This document shows positions 22,353 to 35,412 of a stretch of 64,000 bases of DNA, one piece after another; the stretch's first letter is position 1, and each line of letters starts with the position of its first letter. This DNA comes from Diorhabda sublineata (taxonomy: Eukaryota; Arthropoda; Insecta; Coleoptera; Chrysomelidae): the NCBI RefSeq assembly GCF_026230105.1, contig NC_079483.1, positions 8,921,312 through 8,985,311 of the forward strand. The letters are read 5' to 3'. The notes below the pieces were generated by a model. It did not search any database. It saw only the letters and a program-made list of their open reading frames with translations, and was not told where the DNA came from. Made by a program: the position numbers and the translations under genes.

Positions 22353-23080
22353 AATTTGAACGGTGCGACTAAGATGGCGGATGTTCGTCCATTTGAAAGC
22401 GTGGTCTACATCCGCTACTGACTTAATTAAGTGTCAAAATAAATTATTGACACACTAGATCCCTTTCGTTAACGATCGAATTTGAAAATTATGTGAATTT
22501 TGAGGTTATCGAATGTAAAATGAAAATTTTCTCTGAAATTGATCGGAAAAAATTATTTTCGTTTAGAATTTTTGTTAATTTATTAGTAAAGTTGGTAGTT
22601 TATACCACAATCTATTTCATGAGCTATAAAATGAGCGAGAAACATTTAAATCACGTACAAAATTATTTATAGATTTAACAAACAGATCGCTTGCCAAAAT
22701 TCGATCGTATGTAATTTTGTTTTATGCATAAATCGGCGATGCAATTCAAATTCAAAATTTTCGTCATAAAAAATATTATCCACGATACGAGGACTATTCA
22801 GAAAGAACGTTTTGGAATTAAATACATTATCGGAAACAGCTAATTATAAGATTAGGGATAGGGGGAATCCTCTGTTTTGAATGAACTATGAACATCTTCA
22901 GTACGGCTAATTTACATCAACTAGACAACGTTCGAGCGTCAATTTTTCATTTTTGAATTTAATGAACAGTTTTTAGTACACGTTCCGAATTAAAAAAAAT
23001 ATCTAAATGCTATTAAATTCGTGTTAATTTTTTTTTTTTCGAAAAAATTAATAATACATTTTATTTTAGTTGATTTTCAG

Positions 23081-23270
23081 TGGCGAGTACACGAAGGCAA
23101 TGAACAAAGATTGGCATGGTCAACATTTCTGTTGTTGGCAATGTGACGAGAGCCTTACAGGACAACGTTATGTTCTTCGCGACGACCATCCTTACTGCGT
23201 CTCCTGTTATGAAAACGTCTTCGCCAATGCTTGCGAAAAATGCAGTAGAATTATTGGTATTGACTCCAAG
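23081..23270 (+). CDS. Lmpt: Limpet exon: half LIM and start of LIM1
   Basis: The acceptor TGATTTTCAG ends at 23080 and the donor is AAG|GTAAGA. It encodes GEYTKAMNKDWHGQHFCCWQ and onward: the N-terminal half-LIM with its C-x2-C pairs (CWQC, CVSC), then CEKC, which begins LIM1. FHL/Limpet proteins have exactly this four-and-a-half LIM layout and act as adaptors at muscle Z-discs, adhesions and in the nucleus. Phase 2 entry matches the exon at 17899-18041; phase 0 exit matches 26039. An alternative acceptor (TTTTAG at about 23069) would add a few residues in phase 0. Confidence 0.93.
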
Positions 23271-23289
23271 GTAAGATATTCTATCTAAT

Positions 23290-24850
23290 ATACCTCCAGT
23301 TCAATTGTCTCCTTGCTTTTTTTTGGAAATCGATCATTTTTATTGTTTTCGATTCTTATAATTCCTAAGTTTTGTTCAAATTTAATCGCGAATTCCTATA
23401 ATTTGAGCAATTTCAATTGTTGCTTTGACGTTTTATCCATTTTTAATATAAATTCCTATGTATTAAACAAATTTAATTGTCAATATCCACGTTTTGTTCA
23501 TATTTTATTGCCAATTATCAAGTTTTGGTCAAATTTAATTGTCAATTTCTATATTTTGAAAAATTTAATCGTCAATTTCCAAGTTTTGTTCAAATTTAAT
23601 TGTCAATTCCTATAATTTGATCAAATTCAATTGTCACCTCGACGTTTTATCCATTTTCATTATAAATTCATATGTATTAAACAAATTTAATTGTCAATAT
23701 CCACGTTTTGTTCAAATTTTATTGCCAATTATTAAGTTTTGTTCAAATTTAATTGTCTATTTCTATAATTTGACAAATTTAATCGTCAATTTCCAAGTTT
23801 TATTCAAATTTAATTGTCAATTCCTACAATTTGATCAATTTCAATTGTCACTTTGACGTTTTATCAATTTTTAATATAAATTCCTATGTGTTCAACAAAT
23901 TTAATTGTCAATACCCAAGTTTTGTCAAAGTTTATTGCCAATTATCAAGTTTTGTTCAAAGTTAATTGTCAATTCCTACAATTTGATCAATTTCAATTGT
24001 CACTTCGACGTTTTATCCATTTTTAATATAAATTCCTATGTATTAAACAAATTTAATTGTCAATATACACGTTTTGTTCAAATTTTATTGCCAATTCCTA
24101 TAATTTGATGAATTTCAATTGTCACTTTGACGGTTTATCAATTTTTAATATAAATTCCTATGTGTTCAACAAATTTAATTGTCAATACCCAAGTTTTGTC
24201 AAAGTTTATTGCCAATTATCAAGTTTTGTTCAAAGTTAATTGTCAATTCCTACAATTTGATCAATTTCAATTGTCACTTCTACGTTTTATCCATTTTTAA
24301 TATAAATTCCTATGTATTAAACAAATTTAATTGTCAATATACACGTTTTGCTCAAATTTTATTGCCAATTATCAGGTTTTGGTCAAATTTAATTGTCAAT
24401 TTCTATATTTTGAAAAATTTAATCGTCAATTTCCAAGTTTTGTTAAATTTAATTGTCAATTCCTATAATTTGATCAAATTCAATTGTCACCTCGACGTTT
24501 TATCCATTTTCATTATAAATTCCTATGTATTAAACAAATTTAATTGTCAATATACACGTTTTGTTCAAATTTTATTGCCAATTATCAGGTTTTGGTCAAA
24601 TTTAATTGTCAATTTCTATATTTTGAAAAATTTAATCGTCAATTTCCAAGTTTTGTTCAAATTTAATTGTCAATTCCTATAATTTGATGAATTTCAATTG
24701 TCACTTTGACGTTTTATCAATTTTTAATATAAATTCCTATGTGTTCAACAAATTTAATTGTCAATATCCAAGTTTTGTCAAAGTTTATTGCCGATTACCT
24801 AGTTTTGGTCAAATTTAATGTTCAATTTCTATAATTTGACAAATTCAATT
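23290..24850. repeat. Satellite A, block 1
   Basis: Tandem copies are built from short modules around AAATTTAATTGTCAAT. The marker GACGTTTTATCC recurs at about 23424, 23640, 23855, 24007, 24129, 24281, 24494 and 24706, giving spacings of 213-214 bp with shortened steps of about 152 and 122. The block fills the intron immediately after the half-LIM exon. The word ATTGTTTTCGATTC occurs at both edges (about 23341 and 24850). Long open frames here are by-products of the repeat. Confidence 0.9.
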
Positions 24851-25079
24851 GTTTTCGATTCCATCACAATTCTAGATTGTCTTTGATGAACGTTGCACTC
24901 TATATAATATATTTTGAGAAGCGAAGAAACTAGAGTAGATAGAGCTGGCAACACTGCATTTTTTAATACCGCCATGCTTAAATAGTGAATTCTGCCAGCA
25001 TTTCCACCTATTGAGTCAACTCTGTTGGATCAGCATCAGTAAATTATGTTATTGCGAGAAAAATTGTTACTAGTTCGGT

Positions 25080-25980
25080 GTTGAATACCAAACTATTCGC
25101 CTGATTTACTCATGTATAATTTCTGATTATTCTGAAGAAACGCGAACGTGTCACATCACTCAATAAATCGTTTCAACAATTGAGCTGAATTCTTTACCGG
25201 CGACAATTTTTTGAAATCAGCGAATAGCCAGTAGTCACTGGGAGCTAGATCTCAACTATACGGTGGATGGGGAAGCAATTAGTTCAATTTAACCACCGTT
25301 GCCATCGACTTGTGAATAGGTGTATTGTCTTGGTTTTTTCTTCGACATATGAGGCCGTTTTTTCTTGATTTTTGCATTCAACAACTTTATGTATTATTCG
25401 CTATTGATTTTCTCTCCTTTTTGGAGATAGTCGATGAATAATAATTCATGCCCATTCCAAAATATTGAAACCATAACCTTCCTAGTTGACTGTTGTGTCT
25501 TTGGCCACTTAGGACCTGGTTCACCGGCTGTAGTCCACTCAGATGATTATCGTTGTGATTCTGGAGTGAAGTGATGGATCTATTGTCACATATCGACGTA
25601 AAAAATCTGATTTATAACATGTAAATACGTTCAAACACTGCTTTGAATCATCAACACGTTGTTTTTGATCGATTGTGAGTAAACTCGGCACTAACTTAAC
25701 TAAAAAGCTTTCTTATAGTTAAATGTTCATGCATAATTGTGAACCCACTGCCTTCTGATATCATCGCGACATCAGCTATCTCACGCTATTTCAATCTACG
25801 TTGAGATATAACCAATTTGTGGACTTTTTGAGGTTTTCTTGAGTAAGAAATGTCATGAAATTTGACACATAATCTTTTGAAAGTTGGTACTTCATCAGCG
25901 CCATCTGTAGTTAGAATTTCCGCTTTTTCTTTGGTTTCTAAATTAATTTTTTCGTTGGAATCATGTTTGATTTCCATTCA
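25080..25980 (-). pseudogene. Mariner-family transposase pseudogene
   Basis: On the minus strand broken frames read KWPKTQQSTRKVMVSIFWNG, HELLFIDYLQKGEKI, then KKKQDNTPIHKSMA (second catalytic region) and LPHPPYSLDLAPSDYWLFAD (third). The 5' part lies towards 25980. Stops and a small deletion before the QDNTPIH part kill it. Confidence 0.7.
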
Positions 25981-26038
25981 ATTCTCAATCTTTGGTTACG
26001 TTTATTTGAAATGTATTTTTTTTGTTCTGTTTCCTTAG

Positions 26039-26213
26039 GATTTATCTTACAAAGACAAACATTGGCATGAGGCTTGTTTCCTTTGCACCACTTGCGGGGA
26101 ATCTTTGGTCGACAAGCAATTTGGATCTAAAGGTGACAGGATCTATTGCGGAAACTGTTACGATCAACAATTTGCATCGAGGTGCGATGGGTGCCACGAA
26201 ATTTTCAGAGCTG
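26039..26213 (+). CDS. Lmpt: Limpet exon: LIM1 and start of LIM2
   Basis: The acceptor TTTCCTTAG ends at 26038 and the donor is CTG|GTAAGT, phase 1. The peptide starts DLSYKDKHWHEACFLCTTCG, completes LIM1 (YCGNCYDQQFASRCDGC) and opens LIM2 with CDGCHEIFRAG. All expected zinc ligands are present (H in HWHEAC, then C-x2-C pairs). It joins in phase 0 to the exon ending at 23270 and in phase 1 to 46865, across an intron of about 20.6 kb filled with satellites and transposons. Confidence 0.95.
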
Positions 26214-26929
26214 GTAAGTTTTTTCAATATATCCATGTTACATCATCTTTAAAAGCGATTTCGAAAAAGTAGATCGACTTAAAACTTCGCAAAGTTCACA
26301 AATAATAATGACAACACAATAATTTAATAAATTTATTCGATTATCCTTATCAGGTTTCTCACTATAGCTATTTATAATTATCCTGTGACTTTTTTTTGAT
26401 GTTAAACTTAAGTGATTAAAAAATTAATACACTCACTAATAGAAAATAAAAAACGCAGAAGTAAATAAATGTATTATACAGTACGTTCATTAATTAAATA
26501 TTAATAAAATTAACAATAATGAGATTGAATTATCCCGAAATAATTTTAGTTTTTTTATTCAATGATGTCATTGCAAATATATAGTTTTGTGGATTAAATG
26601 CCTATAATAGACGAGGCAGCAAAACAGCGCAACCAGTCCCGAAATTGGCAGCCATGTTTTGGCCGGCACACTTGATTGGTTGTTTGAATGTGTTGACCTA
26701 ACCTTAAAATACTTTTCTAACAATTCTGGGCAGCCTGTTAAAAGGTGTTTACTACAACATTTTACCAATTGATCCATAGTACTTCTTAACGTCCTAAAAT
26801 GGGATTTAGAATTATCTTCTAGTAGTCTATCAAGTGTTGGTTTCTAACAATTCTTTCTCGTTTGTTAACAAACAACCATTGTAATATTGTAAAAAGTAGA
26901 ACCAAAGAAGTGAAACTCGAGCAAGGCTT

Positions 26930-27480
26930 CATACGAAGATGGTCCCAGAAGTACCTGGCCTGAACTAGAGATGGCGGTAGTTGTTTGAAATATACCGTTG
27001 TATGTTTCAAGTTGTTGATGTTGATGGAAGATGAAGTTGTTTCCGTAGAGTTTTTGGCAATGTTTCACAGAAATGGAGCCGAGTTTTTACGCCGTTTCAT
27101 AATAATAGATGAAACGAAACCAAAAAACAATCAAAACAATGAACCGATAGGGGAGAACCGGCTCCAAAGAAGACGAAGACCGTTCTAACGCAAGGCAAGG
27201 TAGTGGTGTCGGTGTCGGAAAAACCATCATTATGCGAACTTATTGCAACGTTTGAGCGAAGAAATCAAGCAAAAACTTGTTGTTTCATCAAGACAATGCA
27301 CCAGGTCACACATCCGATATTGCAAGGGACAAAATTAATTAATTAACGTTTGAATTGGTACCTCATGCACCCTATTCACCAGATTCAGCCCCCTCGGATT
27401 ATTTTCTGTTCCCGTACTTGAAAATATGACTCGGTTGTAAGAGATTTTCCAACAACGAAGAGGTGAGGTCGACAGTTAAT
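26930..27480 (+). pseudogene. Mariner pseudogene
   Basis: It starts with the leader word GATGGTCCCAGAAGTACCTG, also seen at 52360. It continues with a FLRRFIIIDETK part (first catalytic region, diverged), LFHQDNAPGHTSDIARD and ELVPHAPYSPDSAPSDYFLF. A deletion removes the section following the first region. The right edge runs into the left flank copy of the satellite A block 2. Confidence 0.7.
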
Positions 27481-28980
27481 CAAATCGATCGTATTTTTTT
27501 TAACCGGTAGTGTAAATGCGTTATCTTTCTTTTTCGTCTCGTTTTTTTCAGAATATTGACAGAAGAAGTAAATATTCATTTCTTTCTTCGCGACTATCAT
27601 ATTTTGACACAATTTTATTGCCAATTATCAAGTTTTGCTCAAATTTAATTGTCAATTTCTATATTTTAACAAATTTAATCGTCAATTTCCAAGTTTTGTT
27701 GAATTTTAATTGTCAATTTCTATAATTTGATCAAATTCAACTGCCATTTCCAGGTATTATTTATTTTTATTATAATTTCCTATGTATTCAACAAATTTAA
27801 TTGTCAATAACCACGTTTTGTTCAAAGTTTATTGCCAATTATCAAGTTTCGGTCAAATTTAATTGTCTATTTCTATATTTTGACAAACTTAATCGTCAAT
27901 TTCCAAGTTTTGTTGAAATTTAATTGTCAATTCCTATAATTTGATCAAATTCAATTGTCACCTCGACGTTTTATCCATTTTCATTATAAATTCATATGTA
28001 TTAAACAAATTTAATTGTCAATATCCACGTTTTGTTCAAATTTTATTGCCAATTATTAAGTTTTGTTCAAATTTAATTGTCTATTTCTATAATTTGACAA
28101 ATTTAATCGTCAATTTCCAAGTTCTATTCAAATTTAATTGTCAATTCCTATAATTTTATCAAATTCAATTATCACCTCGACGTTTTATTCATTTTAATTA
28201 TAAATTCATATGTATTAAACAAATTTAATTGTCAATATCCACGTTTTGTTCAAATTTTATTGCCAATTATTAAGTTTTGTTCAAATTTAATTGTCTATTT
28301 CTATAATTTGACAAATTTAATCGTCAATTTCCAAGTTCTATTCAAATTTAATTGTCAATTCCTATAATTTTATCAAATTCAATTATCACCTCGACGTTTT
28401 ATTCATTTTAATTATAAATTCATATGTATTAAACAAATTTAATTGTCAATAACCACGTTTTGTTCAAATTTTATTGCCAATTATTAAGTTTTGTTCAAAT
28501 TTAATTGTCTATTTCTATAATTTGACAAATTTAATCGTCAATTTCCAAGTTCTATTCAAATTTAATTGTCAATTCCTATAATTTTATCAAATTCAATTAT
28601 CACCTCGACGTTTTATTCATTTTAATTATAAATTCATATGTATTAAACAAATTTAATTGTCAATATTCACGTTTTGTTCAAAGTTTATTGCCAATTATCA
28701 AGTTTCGGTTAAATTTAATTGTCAATTTCTATAATTTGACAAATTTAATCGTCAATTTCCAATTTTTATTGAAATTTAATTGTCAATTTCTATAATTTGA
28801 TAAATTTAATCGTCAATTTCCAAGTTTTATTGAAATTTAATTGTCAATCCATCCAAAATCGATCGTATTTTTTATAACCGGTAATGTAAATGCATTATTC
28901 TTCTTTTCAGTCTCGTTTTTTTCATGCACAATGACAGAAGAAGCAAATATTCATTTCATTCTTCTCGACTATCATATTCA
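27480..28980. repeat. Satellite A, block 2, with duplicated flanks
   Basis: The array proper spans about 27605-28848 with the same modules as block 1; the inner copies at 28150-28660 are nearly identical, with a 213-bp period. The outer segments 27480-27600 and 28852-28978 are direct copies of each other (AAATCGATCGTATTTTTT, then AACCGGTAATGTAAATGC, and AGAAGAAGCAAATATTCATT), so the block is bracketed by a duplication of about 120 bp unrelated to the satellite. Confidence 0.85.
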
Positions 28981-30190
28981 CCGAATGTTCTCGTCTATAC
29001 TGAACCGGAATTGAGCTATGAATGGTCTTCCTTCTTTGTCTTCTTTCGATGTTTCCAATTTTCTGGTTGCTCTCTTCAATAACCAGACTGGCGATGGGTT
29101 GCGCAACTTGCTGCCTCGTCTAATAAGGGCCTAAAAAATAATCGGCAAGATTATGGAAAAATATCACTAAAACTAACAAAAAAGCTCTACCAAATATATA
29201 CCGTCGAGTTCGCTTATAATAGAATGTTTTATTGCGTACCAGACTTTTGAAATATTAAACGATAATTATTATATTTATTTAATAATGATGTCATCACTTA
29301 TTTTCGGTAGACGTTTACCTTGTTAAAAACAGTGTGGGTAAAATTATGATTCAAATATTGATGTAGGTGTTGAAACGTGTAATACAATTAACAGAAAAAA
29401 AAAACTTATTCATTTACAAGACTTAGGAGTATTAATAATCTGTATAAGAAGTCCAACATCTTCAAATGTAGAGTAACCCAAAATGGAATAGTCGGAAAAA
29501 ATATACAGTTAGGTTAAAAAAAAAACTGAGGTTATTAAACCAATTTTTAATATAAGATTATTCGATATAAATTTCTTTAATATTTTAAATCTTTTGAAAT
29601 GTTTATGCTCCTAAATCTTCTTGATTTTAGGATTCTTCTGTTTCAAAATTAGTTTTTTTTTTAACAATTTTTGGAAAATAGATAAAAATTGGCGTTTCGA
29701 CTTTTCTTTAAGTCCTCATGAAAATATGAAAAGTTTTATCTATCTTTCAAGAATTATTAACAAAAAACTAATTTTGAAACATTTAGAAATGTAAATACTT
29801 CTAATTTTATCTTTAACCACTTTTGACTGCCAAATTAGTTATTATGTATCCTACAAATTTTACTTCAAGGAATCAGCGACTTCGAAAACATATAGATCGA
29901 CCATTATTAGGTATTAGTACGAATCTGGTCACTATTATGCATTTTTGGAGGTGGAATGCACTCACCTAGAGTTTGCTCAAAGTAGAGGAAAATTTCCTGC
30001 TCGTACGGAAAATGTTTTGGAAATTTCGGACAGCTTTTAATCCTCTATTAAATTTTCATAGAGAAATATTGATTTTTCTTTGAATTGTCACGAGTTTAAC
30101 GCAAAAAATGATGAATCGATGTATTTTTTATTGAAAATTCCCCCAAATTTAATAAAATAAAACTTATCGAAAACATGTAGATCGCCCATT
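28981..30190. other. Noncoding stretch with one MITE
   Basis: No gene. It contains a small inverted-repeat element (separate entry) and, at 29880-29930, a copy of the sequence that also flanks satellite block 3 (CGAAAACATATAGATCGACC). The rest is AT-rich and unremarkable. Confidence 0.4.
29638..29797. mobile_element. Short inverted-repeat MITE
   Basis: The arms, about 45 bp each, start with TTTCAAAATTAGTTTTTTTT and end with the complement AAAACTAATTTTGAAA. An inner GATAAAA/TTTTATC pair is present. No coding sequence. Confidence 0.65.
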
Positions 30191-30194
30191 ATTG

Positions 30195-31110
30195 ATCATT
30201 CCTATAATTTGATCAATGTCAATTGACACTTCTACGTTTTATCCATTTTTAATATAAATTCCTATGAATTAAACAAATTTAATTGTCAACATCTACGTTT
30301 TGTTCAAAATTTATTGCCAATTATCAAGTTTTGGTCAAATTTAATTGTCAATTTCTATAATTTGATCAATTTTAATTGTCACTTCGACGTTTTATCCATA
30401 TTTATTATAAATTCCTATGTATTAAACAAATTTAATTGTCAATATCCACGTTTTGTTCAAAATTTATTGCCAATTATCAAGTTTTGGTCAAATTTAATTG
30501 TCAATTTCTATATTTCGACAAATTTAATTGTCAATTTCGATTTTTTTTTAATTTAATTGTCAATTGCTATAATTTGATCAATTTCAATTGTCACTTTGAC
30601 AATTTTTAATATGAATTCCTATGTATTAAACAAATTTAATTGTCAATATTCACGTTTTGTTCAAACTATGTTGCCAATTATCAAGTTTTGGTCAAATTTA
30701 ATTGTCAATTTCTATAATTTGATCAATTTTAATTGTCACTTCGACGTTTTATCCATTTTTATTATAAATTCCTATGTATTAAACAAATTTAATTGTCAAT
30801 ATTCACGTTTTGTTTAAAGTTTGTTGCCAATTATCAAGTTTTGGTGAAATTTAATTGTCAATTTCTATATTTCGACAAATTTAATTGTCAATTTCGATTT
30901 TTTTTAAATTTTATTGTCAATTGCTATAATTTGATCAATTTCAATTGTCACTTTGACAATTTTTAATATGAATTCCTATGTATTAAACAAATTTAATTGT
31001 CAATATTCACGTTTTGTTCAAACTATGTTGCCAATTATCAAGTTTTGTTCAAATTTAATTGTCAATTTCTATATTTCGACAAATTTAATTGTCAATTTCG
31101 AAATTTATTT
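30195..31110. repeat. Satellite A, block 3
   Basis: This has the same modules and about the same 213-bp unit as the other blocks, with a locally repeated step of about 357 bp (the segments around 30560 and 30920 are near-identical). The flanks 30170-30195 and 31135-31165 both read TCGAAAACATGTAGATCG and CCATTATT, so the array interrupts or duplicates a once-single sequence. Confidence 0.85.
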
Positions 31111-31739
31111 ACCAATTTTCAAAAACAAACTTCTCGAAAACATGTAGATCGACCATTATTAAACATTAGTAGGTATCTGGTAACCTTTTCTTGTTTCTAA
31201 GCGCCTTTTTGGGGGTTTTTCGCTTGCCCATTCCTCGTATATAAAATATTTGATTTCACGTACCCTTAGTTATGCCACATAGCATAAATATAGCGTTTTA
31301 TTGGAATTTATTCCATGATTAAAAAGTATGCCACGACCGGTTTCCTTAAATGGAATTAAATTCTTTGAAAGCCTCCGTTCAAGTTGTTCGTACTAACGTA
31401 TGGCAAAGCTGCTAGAGGTCAAATCATGATATAATTCGTTCAATATTTCATTTTTTTCTATCAAAATTGAAAAAATAACGAAAATTCTTTAGATTACATC
31501 ATATTTTGTTAACTTGATTAATTATATCGAAGGTTGAAACGCCTGCTGGTATCATCTAAGTTTAGATGTCATCAAAAGCTTGTAAAAAAAATGTCTGGCA
31601 ACTCAGTCAACGCAATTTTGCAATGTCACTAAACAATTTTTTTCACTATAATATGCAATCCAATAGAAGTTTTGTTTTTGATGGCATCTCATTTTATTCT
31701 ATAGATAGACATCGTTTTTTTCCTTTCCAATACCCTCTT

Positions 31740-33240
31740 CTAACTAAATTTTATGATCAATTTCTACTTTTTGTTCAATTTAAATCGACAATTCCTACAT
31801 TCAGCTGAAATTGGTGAAAAAAATTCTCAATTTCTACATTTTTTTGAATATTAATTGTCAATTTTTTCAAAGTCAAACGTCAATTTCTAGATTTAGTGAA
31901 ATTTAGAGAAAATTGACGATCTAATAATCAATTCCTACATTTTCCTCAAATCGAATGGTTTCACATTCTGTTTATTTTTAATCGTCAATTTCTACTTTTA
32001 GTTGGAATTGTCAAATGAAATCGTCAAATTTTATATTTGATTGAAAAATTCTTACTTTTGGTTCATATTTTTTTCAATTTTCTCATAGACAAAGGAGATT
32101 TAATTGTGAATTTCCAAGTTTTGTTCAAATTGAATTGTCAATTCCTGTAATTTGATCAAATTCAATTATCAACATTCTCACGTTTTGTTCAAATTTTATC
32201 GCCAATTATCAAGTTTTGATCAAATTTAATTGTCTATTCCTATATTTCGACAAATTTAATCGTCAATTTCCAAATTTTTGTGCAAATTTAATTGTCAATT
32301 GCAATAATTTGATCAAATTCAATTGTCACCTTGACGTTTTATAAATTTTTATTATAAATACCTATGTATTAAAGAAATTTAATTGTTAATATCCGCGTTT
32401 TGCTCAAATTTTATCGCGAATTATCAAGTGTTGATCAATTTTAATTGTCAATTTCTATAATCTGATCAATTTCAATTGTCATTTCGACGTTTTATCCATT
32501 TTTATTATAAATTCCTATGTATTAAACAAATTTAATTGTTAATATTCACGTTTTGTTCAAATTTTATCGCGAATTATCAAGTGTTGATCAATTTTAATTG
32601 TCAATTTCTATAATTTGATCAATTTCAATTGTCATTTCGACGTTTTATCCATTTTTAATATAAATTCCTATGTATTAAACAAATTTAATTATCAATATCC
32701 ACGTTTTAATCAAAGTTTATTACCAATTATAAAGTTTTGGTCAAATTTAATTGTCTATTTCTATATTTTGACAAATTTAATCGTCAATTCCCAAGTTTTG
32801 TGCAAATTTAATTGTCAATTTCTATGATTTGATCAATTTCAATTGTCATTTCCGGGTTTTATTCATTTTAATTATAAATTCGTATGTTTTCAACAAATTT
32901 AATTGTCAATATCTACGTTTTGTTCGAATTTTATCACCAATTATCAAGTTTTGATCAAATTTAATTGTCTATTTCTATATTTTGACAAATTTAATCGTCA
33001 ATTTCCATGTTTTGTGCAAATTTAATTGCCAATTTCTATGATTTTAATCAATTTCAATTATCATTTACTGGTTTTATTCATTTTAATTATAAATTCGTAT
33101 GTATTAAACAAATTTAATTGTCAATATCCACGTTTTGTTCGAATTTTATCACCAATTATTAAGTTTTCTTCAAAGTTAATTGTCAATTTCTATATTTTGA
33201 CAAATTTAATCGTCAATTTCCAAATTTTGTTCAAATTATA
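31740..33240. repeat. Satellite A, block 4, degenerate at its left side
   Basis: From 32100 to 33240 the regular modules are clear. From 31740 to 32100 only decayed versions are seen (TTTCTACTTTTTGTTCAATT and similar), suggesting an older edge. No flank duplication was noticed for this block. Confidence 0.75.
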
Positions 33241-33244
33241 GTTA

Positions 33245-34250
33245 TATCACCATCCACCGATGTTCTGCAAACCGTTTCGGTTTACGTTATATATTGAATT
33301 TTACTATTTAAAAAATTTGACGTTTTATTTTTTTGACTTACGTCAAAAGATACGTACTAAAACTGATGTGTTTTACTACATGACCCTATATATCTACGAA
33401 ACAAATATTTCTCGTACGAAAAAATATCTAAATGATAATTAATAAATCAAATTATGTATCATCAACTGTGTTAACCTTGCGGTAATATGAAAAAAAAAAA
33501 ATAACCTGTACATACATTAGTGATGATGAGACAGAGACACTCGTATAATAAAGTGGGTAGATACCGGTCCTCTTCTATACGATATAGGTACAACCTACTA
33601 ACTGCCGCCGATCTTACAAACTTCTGCCTTCAAAACTTTTAGTTCAATTTAAACATTCCGAGACGTACGGTGTCGGGATCTCGAACAAAACTCGCGTTGT
33701 TTGTATACGATCAAATCAAAATTATAATGAGGTTATTGTAGTGCCTATGTGACGGATATCATCTTTTCTTAATTACTATATAATGAACGTTGTGTTTTGG
33801 TAATTAGGACCTAAATCGATCGTATCATTTTTCAAATTGATAATTTTCACTTCTTTCACGTATATTTAAATTGTTTTTTCATCAAATACCATGCTGAGAA
33901 AGAGAAGTTTGTCGTTTTTTATTATTTGGATGCATTAAGGAAATTTTTATGTCGAAGAGGGATTTGACCCTGATGTAGGAACTGCTCCTCTGCAATGCTG
34001 GAGGTCTGGTGGTTGGTTTTTATGATGTTTACTGCTTCAGACCGAAAAAAAACCAAATCGAACAAATATTAGAAGACAAATAAAAAAGATTGTCCTCAGA
34101 TATCGAGGAGTTTTAATTTTTTAAGCAGATACAGCTGCAGCTGCTTTATTCCCTATCGTCGGCCATTTTGTTCACCGGGTTATAGAGAAACGATTGAAAA
34201 GGTGTGATTGAAGACAAAGTTTCACCTTATGGAAGAAGTTGAGGTAATTC
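33245..34250. other. Noncoding stretch
   Basis: Mostly unique and less AT-rich around 33580-33760 (ATACCGGTCCTCTTCTATAC and CGGTGTCGGGATCTCG). That part could be regulatory or an untranslated exon, but no splice or promoter signal is convincing. Confidence 0.3.
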
Positions 34251-34880
34251 TCTGGGAGTTCTAGTTGCTAGTAGACGAAAGGACGTATAAGGGAGTTTCC
34301 TCTTGAACTTTGAGGTATGGGGCCGGTTATTGGGGATCCAAGGGGCGAGAAGAGTATCTTTAGCAATGGAATTCGATTATACGAATTGCATAGCAAGCTT
34401 GGAGGTCGTTTAGACGATTTGGTTATGTCATAAGTTATTACTGATACTGAATCAACTCTTGAATTGGTAGTACCTAAGTATGGACAAAAGTTTTTCCACT
34501 AGGTAATCGGGCAACGTGCAGTAGAACGTTTGTTCTATATTTGATTATGGAACGAAAGTAAACTTTGTACTTATGAAGTAAGGTAAAGGGGTGAGTTCGT
34601 CCGAATTTTCGCCCACGAGTGCCTGAATGTGTCTTTCAGATCGGCCGATCAACTGAGAGATCACTTCCATATAAACGGCGTTCTTGGATTTCTAGCCTCT
34701 TTTCCCAAAGCCTCCAGTGGAAATTTTGAGATTGACGTCGTTGTTAATCGAAATTATTTTCTGGTATGTTTTTGACAGTCCCTTTGGGGCGTCTACTGCA
34801 TGCAGCGTTTTCAATGCCCATTTCGCATCGTTTAAACTTAGCAACCACTTCTCAATGGTGAATTTTCCTTGGGAAAAGTC
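34250..34880 (-). pseudogene. Fragment of a mariner N-terminus
   Basis: On the minus strand 34700-34870 gives AKFKRGEMGIENAACSRRPK, the WFAKFKRGxxxxEDxxRSGRPK region after the first helix-turn-helix, followed by pieces around SQLIGRSERHIQALVG in another frame. The remainder of the transposase is absent and the left boundary is uncertain. Confidence 0.5.
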
Positions 34881-35412
34881 CTAATATCACGTCGATCTTT
34901 GGTTTCTATAGTGTTTTTCTGTCAAAAATGATTTATCAACACATTTTTACATATTTATTGAAAAAATTACCAAAAGACAACCAAAACAATTTGAAAAATT
35001 GATGATTAAATCGGTTTTTGGTTTTTAATATCAACAATTTTCTTTCTGGATACTTTGTATTTTGATTGTAATCTACAAGATCGTTTAAAACATTGCAAAA
35101 TATACAAAACAATTATAATAATCATCGCGTTAAATATTAATACGGATGTTAAAAAATCACATCAATATTTCAGATTATTTGCAAACTAATTAATTGAAGA
35201 ATAAATCGGGGTGTAGAAACAATACAGGACATGAATAAAATCACGTATTCTGGTTCTAAGGATGATAAATCAATGGTTAGAATACTTGACTATAACTCGT
35301 TACCTTGATGGGCACTTAAAAGGACAGTAATCTATCCATTTGGAGCCGATTTCAATATCGTATAACATGATTATCCACCTCTTTTTTAGTATGATCTTTA
35401 TTGTCTTATTTT
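34881..35412. other. Noncoding stretch before satellite block 5
   Basis: No gene. Its right end (35335-35410) duplicates two separate pieces of the sequence beyond the array (37128-37165 and 37722-37762), joined without the 557 bp that lies between them there. Confidence 0.5.

Noticed and set aside
23313..24682. Several open frames of 60-167 codons with FKFNCQFL-like repeats
   Set aside because: They follow the satellite A unit exactly, restart every 213-214 bp and have no protein-like variation; they are by-products of the repeat.
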